From Paenibacillus sp. JJ-100 (GTDB lineage: Bacteria; Bacillota; Bacilli; Paenibacillales; Paenibacillaceae), in contig NZ_CAOJCM010000003.1 in NCBI RefSeq assembly GCF_948329825.1, positions 496,001 to 560,000 on the forward strand: DNA of 64,000 bases, given 5' to 3'. A program made the position numbers and the translations under genes. Within the stretch, counting starts at the first letter, position 1. Every line of letters begins with the position of its first letter. Positions 36,746-45,247 of this stretch are shown here, piece after piece. Under the pieces are notes generated by a model. The model was not told the DNA's origin, ran no database searches, and saw only the letters and a program-made list of their open reading frames with translations.

Positions 36746-36782
36746 AGCACTGTTCTCTACTGTAGAGAATAGTGCTTTTTTG
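36746..36782 (+). terminator. Terminator of ychF
   Basis: AGCACTGTTCTCT (36746-36758) pairs with AGAGAATAGTGCT (36764-36776) with one wobble and is followed by TTTTTT. Confidence 0.9.
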
Positions 36783-36911
36783 GTGTCCTATATGATCCGG
36801 GAGTAAAAGGATTACAGATGCGGAGATGACTATGACGACGTTTTCACTGGATTGTTTACTCGTGATGGATATAATAAAAGGAAAGAAGTACCCTTGAAGG
36901 AGGTGGCAACA

Positions 36912-36995
36912 TTGGAGAAAAAGTTCCGAAAGGTTCGATATGATCCACTGCTTGCTAATATTTACTCCGTGAACTGTTGCTATTCAGAAGTATAA
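36912..36995 (+). CDS. Possible 27-residue peptide gene
   Basis: A short frame starting at TTG encodes MEKKFRKVRYDPLLANIYSV followed by NCCYSEV. It is preceded by AAGGAGGTGG (36897-36906), a near-perfect ribosome-binding site at ideal distance. The stop lies just before the prfA leader promoter. I know no family; the case rests on the ribosome site alone. Confidence 0.35.
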   Translation: MEKKFRKVRYDPLLANIYSVNCCYSEV

Positions 36996-37009
36996 GAATA
37001 TGCTATAAT
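36981..37009 (+). promoter_or_regulatory. Extended -10 promoter of the prfA transcript
   Basis: TGCTATAAT (37001-37009) is a consensus extended -10 element; a weak TATTCA is 17 bp upstream. It would give a leader of about 295 nt before prfA. Confidence 0.6.
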
Positions 37010-37020
37010 TAAGAGTCGTA

Positions 37021-37066
37021 TACCCATGAATTTTATCGTTTCTAACCGATGAGATAAAACGTGGGT
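37021..37066 (+). other. Hairpin in the prfA leader
   Basis: ACCCA (37022-37026) and TGGGT (37062-37066), then TTTTATC (37031-37037) and GATAAAA (37053-37059), form a two-tier stem just downstream of the predicted transcription start. The rest of the 300-nt leader holds a smaller hairpin GGATTC/GAATCC near 37180 and a 14-bp palindrome. It matches no riboswitch class I know. Confidence 0.5.
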
Positions 37067-37267
37067 CTTCTAGATATAGCGATTTTTTATATTACTCTAA
37101 AAGTAAAGGATTTGATGACGTTGTAGCGAGTTTATACGTCGATCATATATAACACTGTGAATGACAGGCTGCGGTCAGGGGATTCAGGGAAGAATCCTGT
37201 GTATTGTAGAATTTAGAACTATAGATCGGTAGTACGAATGGTGCATGTGAAATTAGTATAAGTGGAA

Positions 37268-37281
37268 ATGCACATGTGCAT
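37268..37281. repeat. 14-bp perfect palindrome ahead of prfA
   Basis: ATGCACATGTGCAT is self-complementary and is followed by GAAAAAAAT, about 30 bp before the prfA start. It may be a protein-binding site or part of an attenuator. Confidence 0.5.
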
Positions 37282-37310
37282 GAAAAAAATAAAACGTGAG
37301 GTGACTATAC

Positions 37311-38378
37311 ATGTTGGATAAATTGCAGGCGCTAGCCGATCGTTATGACAAGCTGAGCGAGCTTTTGTGTGACCCGGATGTAGCTAGCGATAACAAAAAG
37401 CTGCGTGAATATTCTAAGGAGCAATCCGATCTTCAGCCGACATATGATGCATATAATGAGTACAAACAAGTCAGCGAAGATCTGGAAGCGGCCAAGGAAA
37501 TGCAGGGCGAGAAGCTGGACGATGAGATGCGTGAGATGGTGAAGATGGAGATCGAAGAGCTGTCTGCACGCCAGAAAGAACTGGATGAACGGATTCGTGT
37601 ACTCATGCTTCCTAAGGACCCGAATGACGATAAAAACGTTATTGTTGAAATTCGCGGTGCGGCTGGTGGAGATGAAGCGGCATTGTTTGCAGCCGATCTG
37701 TATCGGATGTATACCCGTTATGCAGATGCACAGGGCTGGAAAGTGGAACTGATGGATGTGAATACGAATGACCTCGGTGGTTTTAAAGAGGTTGTGTTCA
37801 TGATCAACGGACGCGGCGCGTACAGCAAAATGAAATACGAGAGTGGTGCACACCGCGTACAACGTATTCCGACAACGGAATCCGGCGGACGGATTCATAC
37901 CTCCACTTCAACCGTTGCAGTGATGCCGGAGGCAGAAGATTTTGATATTGAAATTCACGATAAAGACATTCGTGTAGATACGTTCTGTTCCAGCGGTGCC
38001 GGTGGACAATCGGTTAACACGACGAAGTCAGCAGTACGGGTAACGCATATTCCAACGGGCATCGTAGCCACATGTCAGGATGGAAAATCTCAGAACTCCA
38101 ACAAGGATAAGGCGTTGCAGGTTCTGCGCACACGTATCTTCGATATGAAACGTATGGAAGAAGAAGCGAAAATCTCTGTGGAACGTAAAAGCAAAGTGGG
38201 AACAGGTGACCGTAGTGAGCGGATTCGCACGTACAATTTCCCGCAAAGCCGTGTTACTGATCACCGCATTGGTCTTACGGTGCACAAGCTGGATCAGGTG
38301 ATGAACGGAGAGATCGAAGATATTCTGTCTGCACTGACGATTGCGGAGCAGACGGAAATGATGGAAAGAGGAGAATAA
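37311..38378 (+). CDS. prfA: Peptide chain release factor 1
   Basis: A 355-residue class I release factor that reads UAA and UAG. The codon-recognition tripeptide is PTT in [14 protein letters not shown] and the catalytic GGQ is in [17 protein letters not shown], where the glutamine is methylated by PrmC, encoded next. GTGAGGTGA precedes the ATG. The prfA-prmC pair starts a block conserved with B. subtilis. Confidence 0.97.
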   Translation: MLDKLQALADRYDKLSELLCDPDVASDNKKLREYSKEQSDLQPTYDAYNEYKQVSEDLEAAKEMQGEKLDDEMREMVKMEIEELSARQKELDERIRVLMLPKDPNDDKNVIVEIRGAAGGDEAALFAADLYRMYTRYADAQGWKVELMDVNTNDLGGFKEVVFMINGRGAYSKMKYESGAHRVQRIPTTESGGRIHTSTSTVAVMPEAEDFDIEIHDKDIRVDTFCSSGAGGQSVNTTKSAVRVTHIPTGIVATCQDGKSQNSNKDKALQVLRTRIFDMKRMEEEAKISVERKSKVGTGDRSERIRTYNFPQSRVTDHRIGLTVHKLDQVMNGEIEDILSALTIAEQTEMMERGE

Positions 38379-38381
38379 TCT

Positions 38382-39272
38382 GTGACGCGCGCGCAGTTTG
38401 TTATGACGCCGGAGCAGAGTTGCCGGGAAGCCTTCGTCGAGGCTTCCTCTTTTTTGGAGAAGTGTGGCGTGTACGAGCCGCATAACAATGCCCGGCTGCT
38501 GCTGGAGCATGTGCTGGGCGTCTATGGCGCCCAGTACTACATGATGCAGCCGGAGCCGTTCCCCAGCGAGCTGCGCAGCCGCTGGGAAGACGCCATCACG
38601 CGCAAGGCTGAGGGTGAGCCGGCGCAGTATATTATCGGTAGCCAGGAATTTTACGGGCTGCCGTTCGAGGTCACACCGGCCGTGTTGATCCCGCGGCCGG
38701 AGACGGAGCTGCTGGTCGAGGCTGTGCTGCGCGAAGCGGACCGCGTGTTTGTGGGCGGTGGCGACACAGTGCGCGCCGTCGATATTGGCACGGGCAGCGG
38801 TGCCATCGCGGTGACGATGGCTTCGCTTCGCCCGCAGTGGCAGGTGGCCGCCGGGGATCTCTCGGCGGATGCCCTGCAAGTGGCCGCGCGCAACGCGGCC
38901 GCGAACGGCGTACAGATCGACTTCCGTGAAGGCGATTTGCTGGCTCCGTTCGCTGGGGAACGGTTGGACATCCTGGTGTCCAACCCGCCTTACATCCCGG
39001 CGGACGATATCGCCGGGTTGCAGCAGGAGGTGCGCGATCATGAGCCGCGCCTCGCACTGGATGGCGGTCCGGACGGGCTTGCCCCGTACCGCATCATGCT
39101 AGAGCAGTTGAAGTTGCTGCCTGCGCCGCCGCAGATTATCGGATTCGAGCTGGGCATGGGTCAGGCTCGGGACGTGGCAGCGCTCTTGGAATCGGCGGGG
39201 TGTTGGCCGGAGATTATCATCGTTCCAGACCTCGCAGGCATCGAGCGACATGTTCTGGGGGTTCGAATCTAG
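38382..39272 (+). CDS. prmC: Release factor glutamine methyltransferase
   Basis: A 296-residue SAM-dependent enzyme that methylates the GGQ glutamine of release factors. The substrate-binding NPPY is in VSNPPYIPADD and the SAM motif is VDIGTGSGAIAVTMAS. The start is GTG three bases after the prfA stop, with GAGGAG upstream. Its G+C content is far higher than that of prfA, especially at third positions, starting almost at the gene boundary. Confidence 0.95.
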   Translation: MTRAQFVMTPEQSCREAFVEASSFLEKCGVYEPHNNARLLLEHVLGVYGAQYYMMQPEPFPSELRSRWEDAITRKAEGEPAQYIIGSQEFYGLPFEVTPAVLIPRPETELLVEAVLREADRVFVGGGDTVRAVDIGTGSGAIAVTMASLRPQWQVAAGDLSADALQVAARNAAANGVQIDFREGDLLAPFAGERLDILVSNPPYIPADDIAGLQQEVRDHEPRLALDGGPDGLAPYRIMLEQLKLLPAPPQIIGFELGMGQARDVAALLESAGCWPEIIIVPDLAGIERHVLGVRI

Positions 39273-39379
39273 ACATGAGTGACAAAAATGTAAGGTAACT
39301 TCAGTTTCCTTTTTGCCGTAAAATGCTCTACAATGGGGTATGCCGAAGATTTTCTGAATGCTTGGGGGAACATAACTAC

Positions 39380-40597
39380 ATGCTGCATAAATTCAAAAAG
39401 ATCGACTACTCCATCGTTTTTATTCTGGTGATTTTGATGGTCATCAGCCTTTTATCTATTTATAGCACCACGTTTGGTCGTCCGAAGCTGGAAGGACTAA
39501 CACGAAGTGCAGTGATCTTTTATATTCTGGGCTTCATCGTTTTCTTCGGAATGTCGATGATCAACTACAAATTCATTATTAAAAACTATTTATATATCTA
39601 CGGCGTAGGTATGCTGCTACTGCTTCTGGTCATGTTTATTGGTCAGGAATACTACGGTGCCAAAGGCTGGCTCTCGATCTTCGGAGTCAGTTTGCAGCCT
39701 GCCGAGCTGTTCAAGCTATGTTTGATTGTATTTCTTTCAGCGTTGCTTGCACGCAAGCGAAACAGGACCCTGTATTTCGGGCGGGATGTCATCCCGGTCT
39801 CCCTCTGTGTGCTGCCACCTCTACTGTTAGTATTACTCCAGAATGACTTGGGGAACGCACTAAGCTATGTGATTATCCTGCTTGGTCTGCTCTGGATCGG
39901 TAACATCAAGTTTGCTCATGCACTGATCGGTTTTGTCATTGCCGTGGCTGCATTTATCGGGGGCACCCAGGCATATATTCATTACCATGACGAGATCGTC
40001 AAGTTCCTAAATGACATAGGACGTTCACACTGGGCAGATCGTTTCGATCCTTGGCTTGTACCGGAGCAGACGTCCAGAGACGTACTGTGGCAGACCTATA
40101 ATGCGAAGCTCGCTATCGGCTCTGGCGGAATCACGGGCAAGGGGTATTTGGAGGGCACGACGATCCAATCCAATCGTGTGCCGCTGGCGTATGCGGACTC
40201 GATCTTTGTGCAAATTGCAGAAGAATTCGGCTTTATTGGGGCGTCGATATTGCTCCTGTTGTACTTCATTCTGATCCACAGGCTCGTGCTCATTGCGCTG
40301 GAATGTAAAGACCGGGCAGGCCCGTACCTTATCGTAGGTATTATTGCGATGCTGCTGTACCAGATCTTTGTTAACATCGGTCCGTTTATTGGTTTGATGC
40401 CGCTGACAGGAATTACACTGCCTTTTATCAGTTCAGGAGGAACATCGCTTATACTGAACATGATTAGTATGGGCATTGTTATGAGCATCAAAGTACACAC
40501 TGAAGAAAACGAAGATATTCTGGGGTCGGCAGAGCAACCGAGCATTACGGAACTGGTGATGAGGCTGTTCAGACGTAAACCTGTGCAGCAGGAGTAA
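39380..40597 (+). CDS. FtsW/RodA/SpoVE-family protein (first of tandem pair)
   Basis: A 405-residue membrane protein with about ten helices, of the SEDS peptidoglycan glycosyltransferase family. Typical blocks are GWLSIFGVSLQPAELFKL, QNDLGNALSYVIILLGLLWIG, AIGSGGITGKGYLEGT and MPLTGITLPFISSGGTSLIL. The last motif has SSGG where the family usually has SYGG. I use ATG 39380 with GGGGGAA upstream. The following gene is a close paralogue, so the pair is a tandem duplication, in a place where B. subtilis has none that I recall. Confidence 0.88.
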   Translation: MLHKFKKIDYSIVFILVILMVISLLSIYSTTFGRPKLEGLTRSAVIFYILGFIVFFGMSMINYKFIIKNYLYIYGVGMLLLLLVMFIGQEYYGAKGWLSIFGVSLQPAELFKLCLIVFLSALLARKRNRTLYFGRDVIPVSLCVLPPLLLVLLQNDLGNALSYVIILLGLLWIGNIKFAHALIGFVIAVAAFIGGTQAYIHYHDEIVKFLNDIGRSHWADRFDPWLVPEQTSRDVLWQTYNAKLAIGSGGITGKGYLEGTTIQSNRVPLAYADSIFVQIAEEFGFIGASILLLLYFILIHRLVLIALECKDRAGPYLIVGIIAMLLYQIFVNIGPFIGLMPLTGITLPFISSGGTSLILNMISMGIVMSIKVHTEENEDILGSAEQPSITELVMRLFRRKPVQQE

Positions 40598-40685
40598 TCC
40601 TTACATTGAGGATGAATGCCTGTCACTTTTCAGTGAGACTTATATGCAAGTTCGTACCATAAATATATTGTTAAAACCATTCATA

Positions 40686-40746
40686 AAAACCTTGGGACTG
40701 ATGTTTCCGGCACTGCCTGGAGAGATCGGTTCCAAGGTTTTTTTGT
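40686..40746 (+). terminator. Terminator between the two FtsW/RodA genes
   Basis: AAAACCTTGG (40686-40695) pairs with CCAAGGTTTT (40732-40741), with a smaller GC-rich hairpin inside, followed by TTTT. It indicates that the two paralogues are transcribed separately or with attenuation. Confidence 0.75.
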
Positions 40747-40857
40747 TTCATTCACATGAGCCATCCGGAATTCCATTCTCCCATTCACTGAGGTACAATG
40801 GAATTATTGATCATTATTGGGAAAAAGATGTGTGAACTAGGGGGATTTTCAAACATC

Positions 40858-42102
40858 ATGTGGAGAACGGTAAAAAAGCTGGATGGTGTCATTCTTTTTG
40901 TGTTGTTGTTATTCATGATCATCAGTGCAGTTGCTATTTATAGTGGTACACGTGTTGATCCCAGCTTAACGAATCATCATGTCAAAACCATGTATTTCTA
41001 TGTGGCTGGATTTATCGCTTTATTCGGAATTAGTTTGGTCAATTACAAGTTATATTTGAGATACGCGTTTCTCTTAAACGGCATCGGCATTGTTTTTCTA
41101 GTCTTAGCCAATGTACTTGGAAGTACGGTTAATAACGCAAATGGATGGCTGAAGATCACCGAGAGCATTTCGTTTCAACCTGCCGAACTCTTCAAAATGA
41201 TTCTCATTTTGTTTCTTGCTCATTTAATAGTAAGGCGAAAGCGGGATGCGTTAGGGTTCTGGAGAGATGTTGTACCCATTGGATGCTGGACGTTTATCCC
41301 CTTCGCACTCGTGATGGCCCAGAATGACTTGGGGAATGCGCTGGGATATGTAGTGATTTTGGTGGCGGTTTTGTGGATCGGTAATATCAAAATGAAACAT
41401 GCGTTAATCGGGCTAGTTATTATAGGTTCGGTCTTTGTTGGGTTTATCAAAGCATATACGTTCTACCATGATGAGGTGTTTACCTTTCTAGAAAAGATCA
41501 AACGTGAGCACTGGGCTGAACGGATCGATCCGTGGCTTGTTCCCGAAAAAGCAACAGCGAAAGCCATGTGGCATACCAAAAATGCAGGACTCGCCATCGG
41601 ATCAGGTGGAATCATGGGCAAAGGATTTCTGGAAGGAACCTCAGTCCAAAGTGGACGTGTACCTTATACATACTCGGATTCAATCTTTGTCGTGGTTGCG
41701 GAGGAATTCGGTTTTGTAGGAGCATCACTATTACTTCTGTTATATTTTATCCTCATCCATCGGATGGTCCTGATTGCGCTGGGGTGCAAAGAACGGGCCG
41801 GGCCTATTATCATTGTAGGGATTATCGGTATGTTTCTCTATCAGGTGTTTGAAAATATAGGAGCATTCCTCGGTCTCATGCCACTGACGGGCATTACGCT
41901 ACCATTTATCAGTTATGGCGGAACGTCTTTGCTAATTAACATGGCCTGTATTGGACTGGTGATGAGCATTAAACTCTATGGTGACGAGGACGAAGATGAA
42001 CTGTTTCAAGAGGAGAATACGCCATCCCTCATGCAGCGGATTTGGAGTTTGATCAAAAAAGAGGATAGCACGGTGGTGCCAAAAGGAGACAGCTCGGTGT
42101 AG
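40858..42102 (+). CDS. FtsW/RodA/SpoVE-family protein (second of tandem pair)
   Basis: A 414-residue paralogue of the preceding gene with the same ten-helix SEDS architecture. Shared blocks include AIGSGGIMGKGFLEGT, DSIFVVVAEEFGFVGASLLLLLYFILIHR and MPLTGITLPFISYGGTSLLI, here with the usual SYGG. A SEDS protein polymerises glycan strands in partnership with a class B PBP. I use ATG 40858 with AGGGGGA upstream by analogy with its paralogue; an in-frame ATG at 40798 is an alternative. Position next to spoIIR hints at a sporulation role, which is speculative. Confidence 0.87.
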   Translation: MWRTVKKLDGVILFVLLLFMIISAVAIYSGTRVDPSLTNHHVKTMYFYVAGFIALFGISLVNYKLYLRYAFLLNGIGIVFLVLANVLGSTVNNANGWLKITESISFQPAELFKMILILFLAHLIVRRKRDALGFWRDVVPIGCWTFIPFALVMAQNDLGNALGYVVILVAVLWIGNIKMKHALIGLVIIGSVFVGFIKAYTFYHDEVFTFLEKIKREHWAERIDPWLVPEKATAKAMWHTKNAGLAIGSGGIMGKGFLEGTSVQSGRVPYTYSDSIFVVVAEEFGFVGASLLLLLYFILIHRMVLIALGCKERAGPIIIVGIIGMFLYQVFENIGAFLGLMPLTGITLPFISYGGTSLLINMACIGLVMSIKLYGDEDEDELFQEENTPSLMQRIWSLIKKEDSTVVPKGDSSV

Positions 42103-42276
42103 CTGTCTTCTTCTTTTGCTCTCATCTGAATGCCCTCTTTAACAAGCAGATGAATCGTTTCTACGAAAATTTAAATAGATTAGTGAATTTGCTAGGTTTA
42201 CTTCTTCCTTGGCTGGGCATACTGATAGACATGAGAGAGTTGCATGCTGGATATCGGAGCCGAGGGGGAGAACGGG

Positions 42277-42936
42277 ATGAACAGACGAATTGTAAAACAA
42301 ATTGGACTTATTATCGCTTGTCTTATGATGATTATAATGATGTGGGAAGGTCAGAAAACCGATGCGGCGGTTGCTGCAGCAGTCATTCCGGAACAATCGA
42401 TTCGTTTGCGGATTCTAGCAAATTCGGATGCGGCTGGAGATCAGCTTGTGAAACGAGAGATTCGGGATGCGGTCGTTGCACAGATGGGCGAGTGGGTCGG
42501 AGCGCTGGAGAATCCGCAAAGTCTGGAACAGGCGCGTCATGTTATTCGGGAGCATCTGTCTGAGATAGAAGATCGGGTAGGCGAGGAATTAAGTAAGCGT
42601 GGATTGAGCTATGATTATCAGGTGGAGCTGGGGACGGTTCCTTTTCCAACCAAGCTGTATGGGGGTACAGTGTATCCCGCGGGTGAATATGAAGCGGTGC
42701 GGATTACGCTGGGCGAAGGCAAGGGGCAGAACTGGTGGTGCGTATTGTTCCCGCCTCTGTGTTTCATTGATGCAAGTACAGGAGATGCACTGGCGAAGCC
42801 AGAGACCGCCTCTGCAACAACAGCGGGTGAGGTGGAGGTGAAAGCGACGGTGCAGGGAGAGACACCAGAAGCGAGATTCTTCCTGTGGGATGTGGTCGTG
42901 AAATTATGGGATTGGGTAACAAATTTGTTCGCATAA
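42277..42936 (+). CDS. spoIIR: Stage II sporulation protein R
   Basis: A 219-residue secreted signal made in the forespore that triggers SpoIIGA to process pro-sigma E in the mother cell. The N-terminal membrane segment (IGLIIACLMMIIMMWEG) is followed by the family signature SIRLRILANSDAAGDQLVKREIRDAVV and the YPAGEYEAVRITLGEGKGQNWWCVLFPPLCFID block. The B. subtilis gene also lies downstream of prfA-prmC. I use ATG 42277 after GGGGGAGAACGGG. Confidence 0.95.
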   Translation: MNRRIVKQIGLIIACLMMIIMMWEGQKTDAAVAAAVIPEQSIRLRILANSDAAGDQLVKREIRDAVVAQMGEWVGALENPQSLEQARHVIREHLSEIEDRVGEELSKRGLSYDYQVELGTVPFPTKLYGGTVYPAGEYEAVRITLGEGKGQNWWCVLFPPLCFIDASTGDALAKPETASATTAGEVEVKATVQGETPEARFFLWDVVVKLWDWVTNLFA

Positions 42937-42990
42937 CAAGGGTTTAATAACATTTAAAATTTAGGTATTAATAGCATATAGGTCAGAACA

Positions 42991-43031
42991 AGGGGAGTTT
43001 TCGTTGCAGATGTGCAGGAACTTCCCTTTAT
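42991..43031 (+). terminator. Probable terminator of spoIIR
   Basis: An imperfect hairpin (GGGGAGTTTTCGTTGCA against TGCAGGAACTTCCC) is followed by TTTATTG about 60 bp after the stop. Confidence 0.5.
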
Positions 43032-43141
43032 TGCTTGATGGAGGATATGCAGGGATTGGCATTGTGGCTGAATCAAACCTGAAACGTGACAGATATGGTA
43101 TACTTATATGTACTGAATTTGAACCTACTTGAAGTTTAGGG

Positions 43142-44389
43142 ATGATGATTAATATGAATAGAGATCAAAATGAGTTACCATATACCCCGTTAGGGGACAA
43201 GCATGACCGTGCAGCAACAGAGCAAGGCAAGCAGGAACTGCATACCGCTTATTGGGATGTCAGAACGCTGTTACATGAGCAGGATGAGGACGCGGATGCG
43301 CAAGAGATTTTCTCGGTTTCTGGTGTGAAAAAGGGGAGCGCCGACCACGAGACGGCGCTTGCTGACTTGCAGGCAGCCGCGGCCTGCCTTCGTCAAGGGA
43401 AGACGGTTGCCTTCCCGACCGAGACGGTCTACGGCCTCGGCGCAGATGCGCGCAGCACAGAAGCAGTCGAGGCGGTATTTGCCGCCAAAGGGCGGCCTTC
43501 CGACAATCCGCTGATTGTGCATATCGCGCACCGTGACCAGCTGCATGAGCTGGTCACTGAGGTGAACGAAACGGCCGAAGCGCTGATGACGGCCTTCTGG
43601 CCAGGGCCGCTAACGCTGGTCCTGCCGGTTAGGCCAGGGGCGGTGTCCCCGCGGGTCACCGCTGGTTTGGATACGGTGGCCGTGCGCATGCCGGATCACC
43701 CGGTGGCTCTGCCACTCATCGCCGCGGCGGCATGCCCGGTGGCTGCACCGAGCGCGAACCGCTCCGGGCGGCCTAGCCCGACTCTCGCCGCACATGTGCG
43801 GGAGGATCTGGATGGCCGCATCGGCGGCATTGTGGACGGAGGCCCCACCGGGGTGGGCGTCGAGTCCACAGTGGTGCAGGCCGGTGACGACGGTACCGTC
43901 ACCATCCTGCGCCCTGGCGGCATCACGGCGGAACAGCTGTCCGCCGTGGCCGACCGTGTCGCCACGGACCCGGCGCTTCTCGCCGAAGGGTCCGGGGGCG
44001 ACAGCTCTAGCCCGGCGCCGCGCTCGCCGGGCATGAAGTACACGCACTACGCACCCGCAGGGGCGCTGTGCGTGGTGGAGGGGCCGCCCGCAGCGGTGGC
44101 GGCCTGGACCCGCGCCGCCCTGGCGGAGGCGGCGCAGCGCGGAGAGCGCACCGCGGTGCTGGCGTTCGCCGAGCACGCGGAGCAGTACCGCGCCGATGCC
44201 GTATTCTCGCTGGGGGACGCCAGCGAGTTGCAAGAAGCTGCGCGCAGGCTGTACGCCGCGCTGCGCAGCTGCGATGAGCAGGGCGCCACATATATTGTGG
44301 CGGAAGCCTGCTCACGCGAAGGGCTGGGAGCAGCCGTCATGAACCGGCTGCTCAAAGCGGCAGGCAACCAACTCATTCACGTTGGTTGA
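43142..44389 (+). CDS. ywlC: Threonylcarbamoyl-AMP synthase (Sua5/YwlC)
   Basis: A protein of up to 415 residues for the first step of the tRNA t6A modification. The YrdC domain starts near residue 75 (LRQGKTVAFPTETVYGLGADA, then KGRPSDNPLIVHIA and APSANRSGRPSPT); the C-terminal Sua5 domain follows (GMKYTHYAP). The 70-residue N-terminal stretch is longer than I recall for the B. subtilis protein. ATGs at 43142, 43145 and 43154 are all possible starts. Base composition changes sharply near 43330: the first 60 codons are A+T-rich, the rest strongly G+C-rich. Confidence 0.92.
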   Translation: MMINMNRDQNELPYTPLGDKHDRAATEQGKQELHTAYWDVRTLLHEQDEDADAQEIFSVSGVKKGSADHETALADLQAAAACLRQGKTVAFPTETVYGLGADARSTEAVEAVFAAKGRPSDNPLIVHIAHRDQLHELVTEVNETAEALMTAFWPGPLTLVLPVRPGAVSPRVTAGLDTVAVRMPDHPVALPLIAAAACPVAAPSANRSGRPSPTLAAHVREDLDGRIGGIVDGGPTGVGVESTVVQAGDDGTVTILRPGGITAEQLSAVADRVATDPALLAEGSGGDSSSPAPRSPGMKYTHYAPAGALCVVEGPPAAVAAWTRAALAEAAQRGERTAVLAFAEHAEQYRADAVFSLGDASELQEAARRLYAALRSCDEQGATYIVAEACSREGLGAAVMNRLLKAAGNQLIHVG

Positions 44390-44567
44390 ACCGCCCTCAT
44401 CGCTCCTGACCACAGGAACAGGAGCACCGACTCCCTTTCCACAGCAAGCGTAACGTGTGTTCACAAGCTATAGGTTCCATACACCTGGCGAGCCTTGATC
44501 TGTTTTTTCTCAACGCAGTACTTCATCGACACGCATAACTCCTGTTTCCCTGCAACGGTCATGTTTA

Positions 44568-44598
44568 GGTTCTTGTCCGCATATCTTGTACAAGAACC
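44568..44598 (+). other. Hairpin just ahead of mntP
   Basis: GGTTCTTGT (44568-44576) pairs perfectly with ACAAGAACC (44590-44598) around a 13-base loop, ending 25 bp before the mntP start. I looked for a yybP-ykoY manganese riboswitch here and did not find its conserved bases. It may be a repressor site or an mRNA stem. Confidence 0.5.
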
Positions 44599-44622
44599 TT
44601 TATGCGACTTGGGGGAATGAGG

Positions 44623-45183
44623 ATGTGGGATGTATCTGCCCATGTAGGGCAGTTGGTGACCATTCTGATTATGGCGGTTGCGCTCGGACTGGATGCGTTC
44701 TCGCTGGGTATTGGCATTGGCATGAAGGGGATACGGCTGCGAGATGTGTTGAAAATTAGTACGGTCACAGCGTTATTTCATGTGATTATGCCGCTTGCCG
44801 GGATGTACACGGGCAAGTATGTCAGCTCCTTGCTGGGTGACATTACGAATTATGCGGCAGGTGGTTTACTCGTACTGCTGGGCGGCCACATGATTCTGAA
44901 CGCGTTCCGTGAAGGGGAGACGAAGCTGGTGGATCATCGATCCATACTGGGCATTATTTTATTTTCGCTCAGTGTCAGTATAGATTCCTTCTCCGTCGGC
45001 GTATCACTCGGCATGTTTAGCAGCGATCTGGTCCTGACCATCCTGGCTTTTGGTATCTGTGGTGGACTGATGTCGATCATGGGCCTGCTTCTCGGACGCC
45101 GGGTGAGCCAGAATCTGGGGGATTATGGTGAGGCTGTAGGCGGGGCAATCTTGCTTGCCTTTGGACTTTTGTTTATATTTTAA
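44623..45183 (+). CDS. mntP: Manganese efflux pump MntP
   Basis: A 186-residue membrane protein with six helices and an internal two-fold repeat. Both halves carry the conserved aspartate motif: ALGLDAFSLGIGIG and SVSIDSFSVGVSLGMF. It exports manganese. B. subtilis has the orthologue (ywlD) at the same place between ywlC and ywlE. I use ATG 44623, six bases after GGGGGA; upstream in-frame ATGs lack a site. Confidence 0.93.
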   Translation: MWDVSAHVGQLVTILIMAVALGLDAFSLGIGIGMKGIRLRDVLKISTVTALFHVIMPLAGMYTGKYVSSLLGDITNYAAGGLLVLLGGHMILNAFREGETKLVDHRSILGIILFSLSVSIDSFSVGVSLGMFSSDLVLTILAFGICGGLMSIMGLLLGRRVSQNLGDYGEAVGGAILLAFGLLFIF

Positions 45184-45247
45184 AATAATATGTGTGAACG
45201 ATAGGATTAGGCATATCACATCATGATCGAATGGGGAGGCTGACACA

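Noticed and set aside
38028-39041. Long minus-strand frame across prfA and prmC
   Set aside because: It overlaps two certain genes and owes its length to G+C-rich codons in prmC; the product looks like a random Arg/His-rich sequence.
43610-44315. Several overlapping frames on both strands of ywlC
   Set aside because: High G+C lowers stop-codon frequency; none has a start site or recognisable domain.
44390-44622. yybP-ykoY manganese riboswitch ahead of mntP
   Set aside because: Such an element is common before mntP, but the conserved loops are not present; only a simple 9-bp hairpin is seen.
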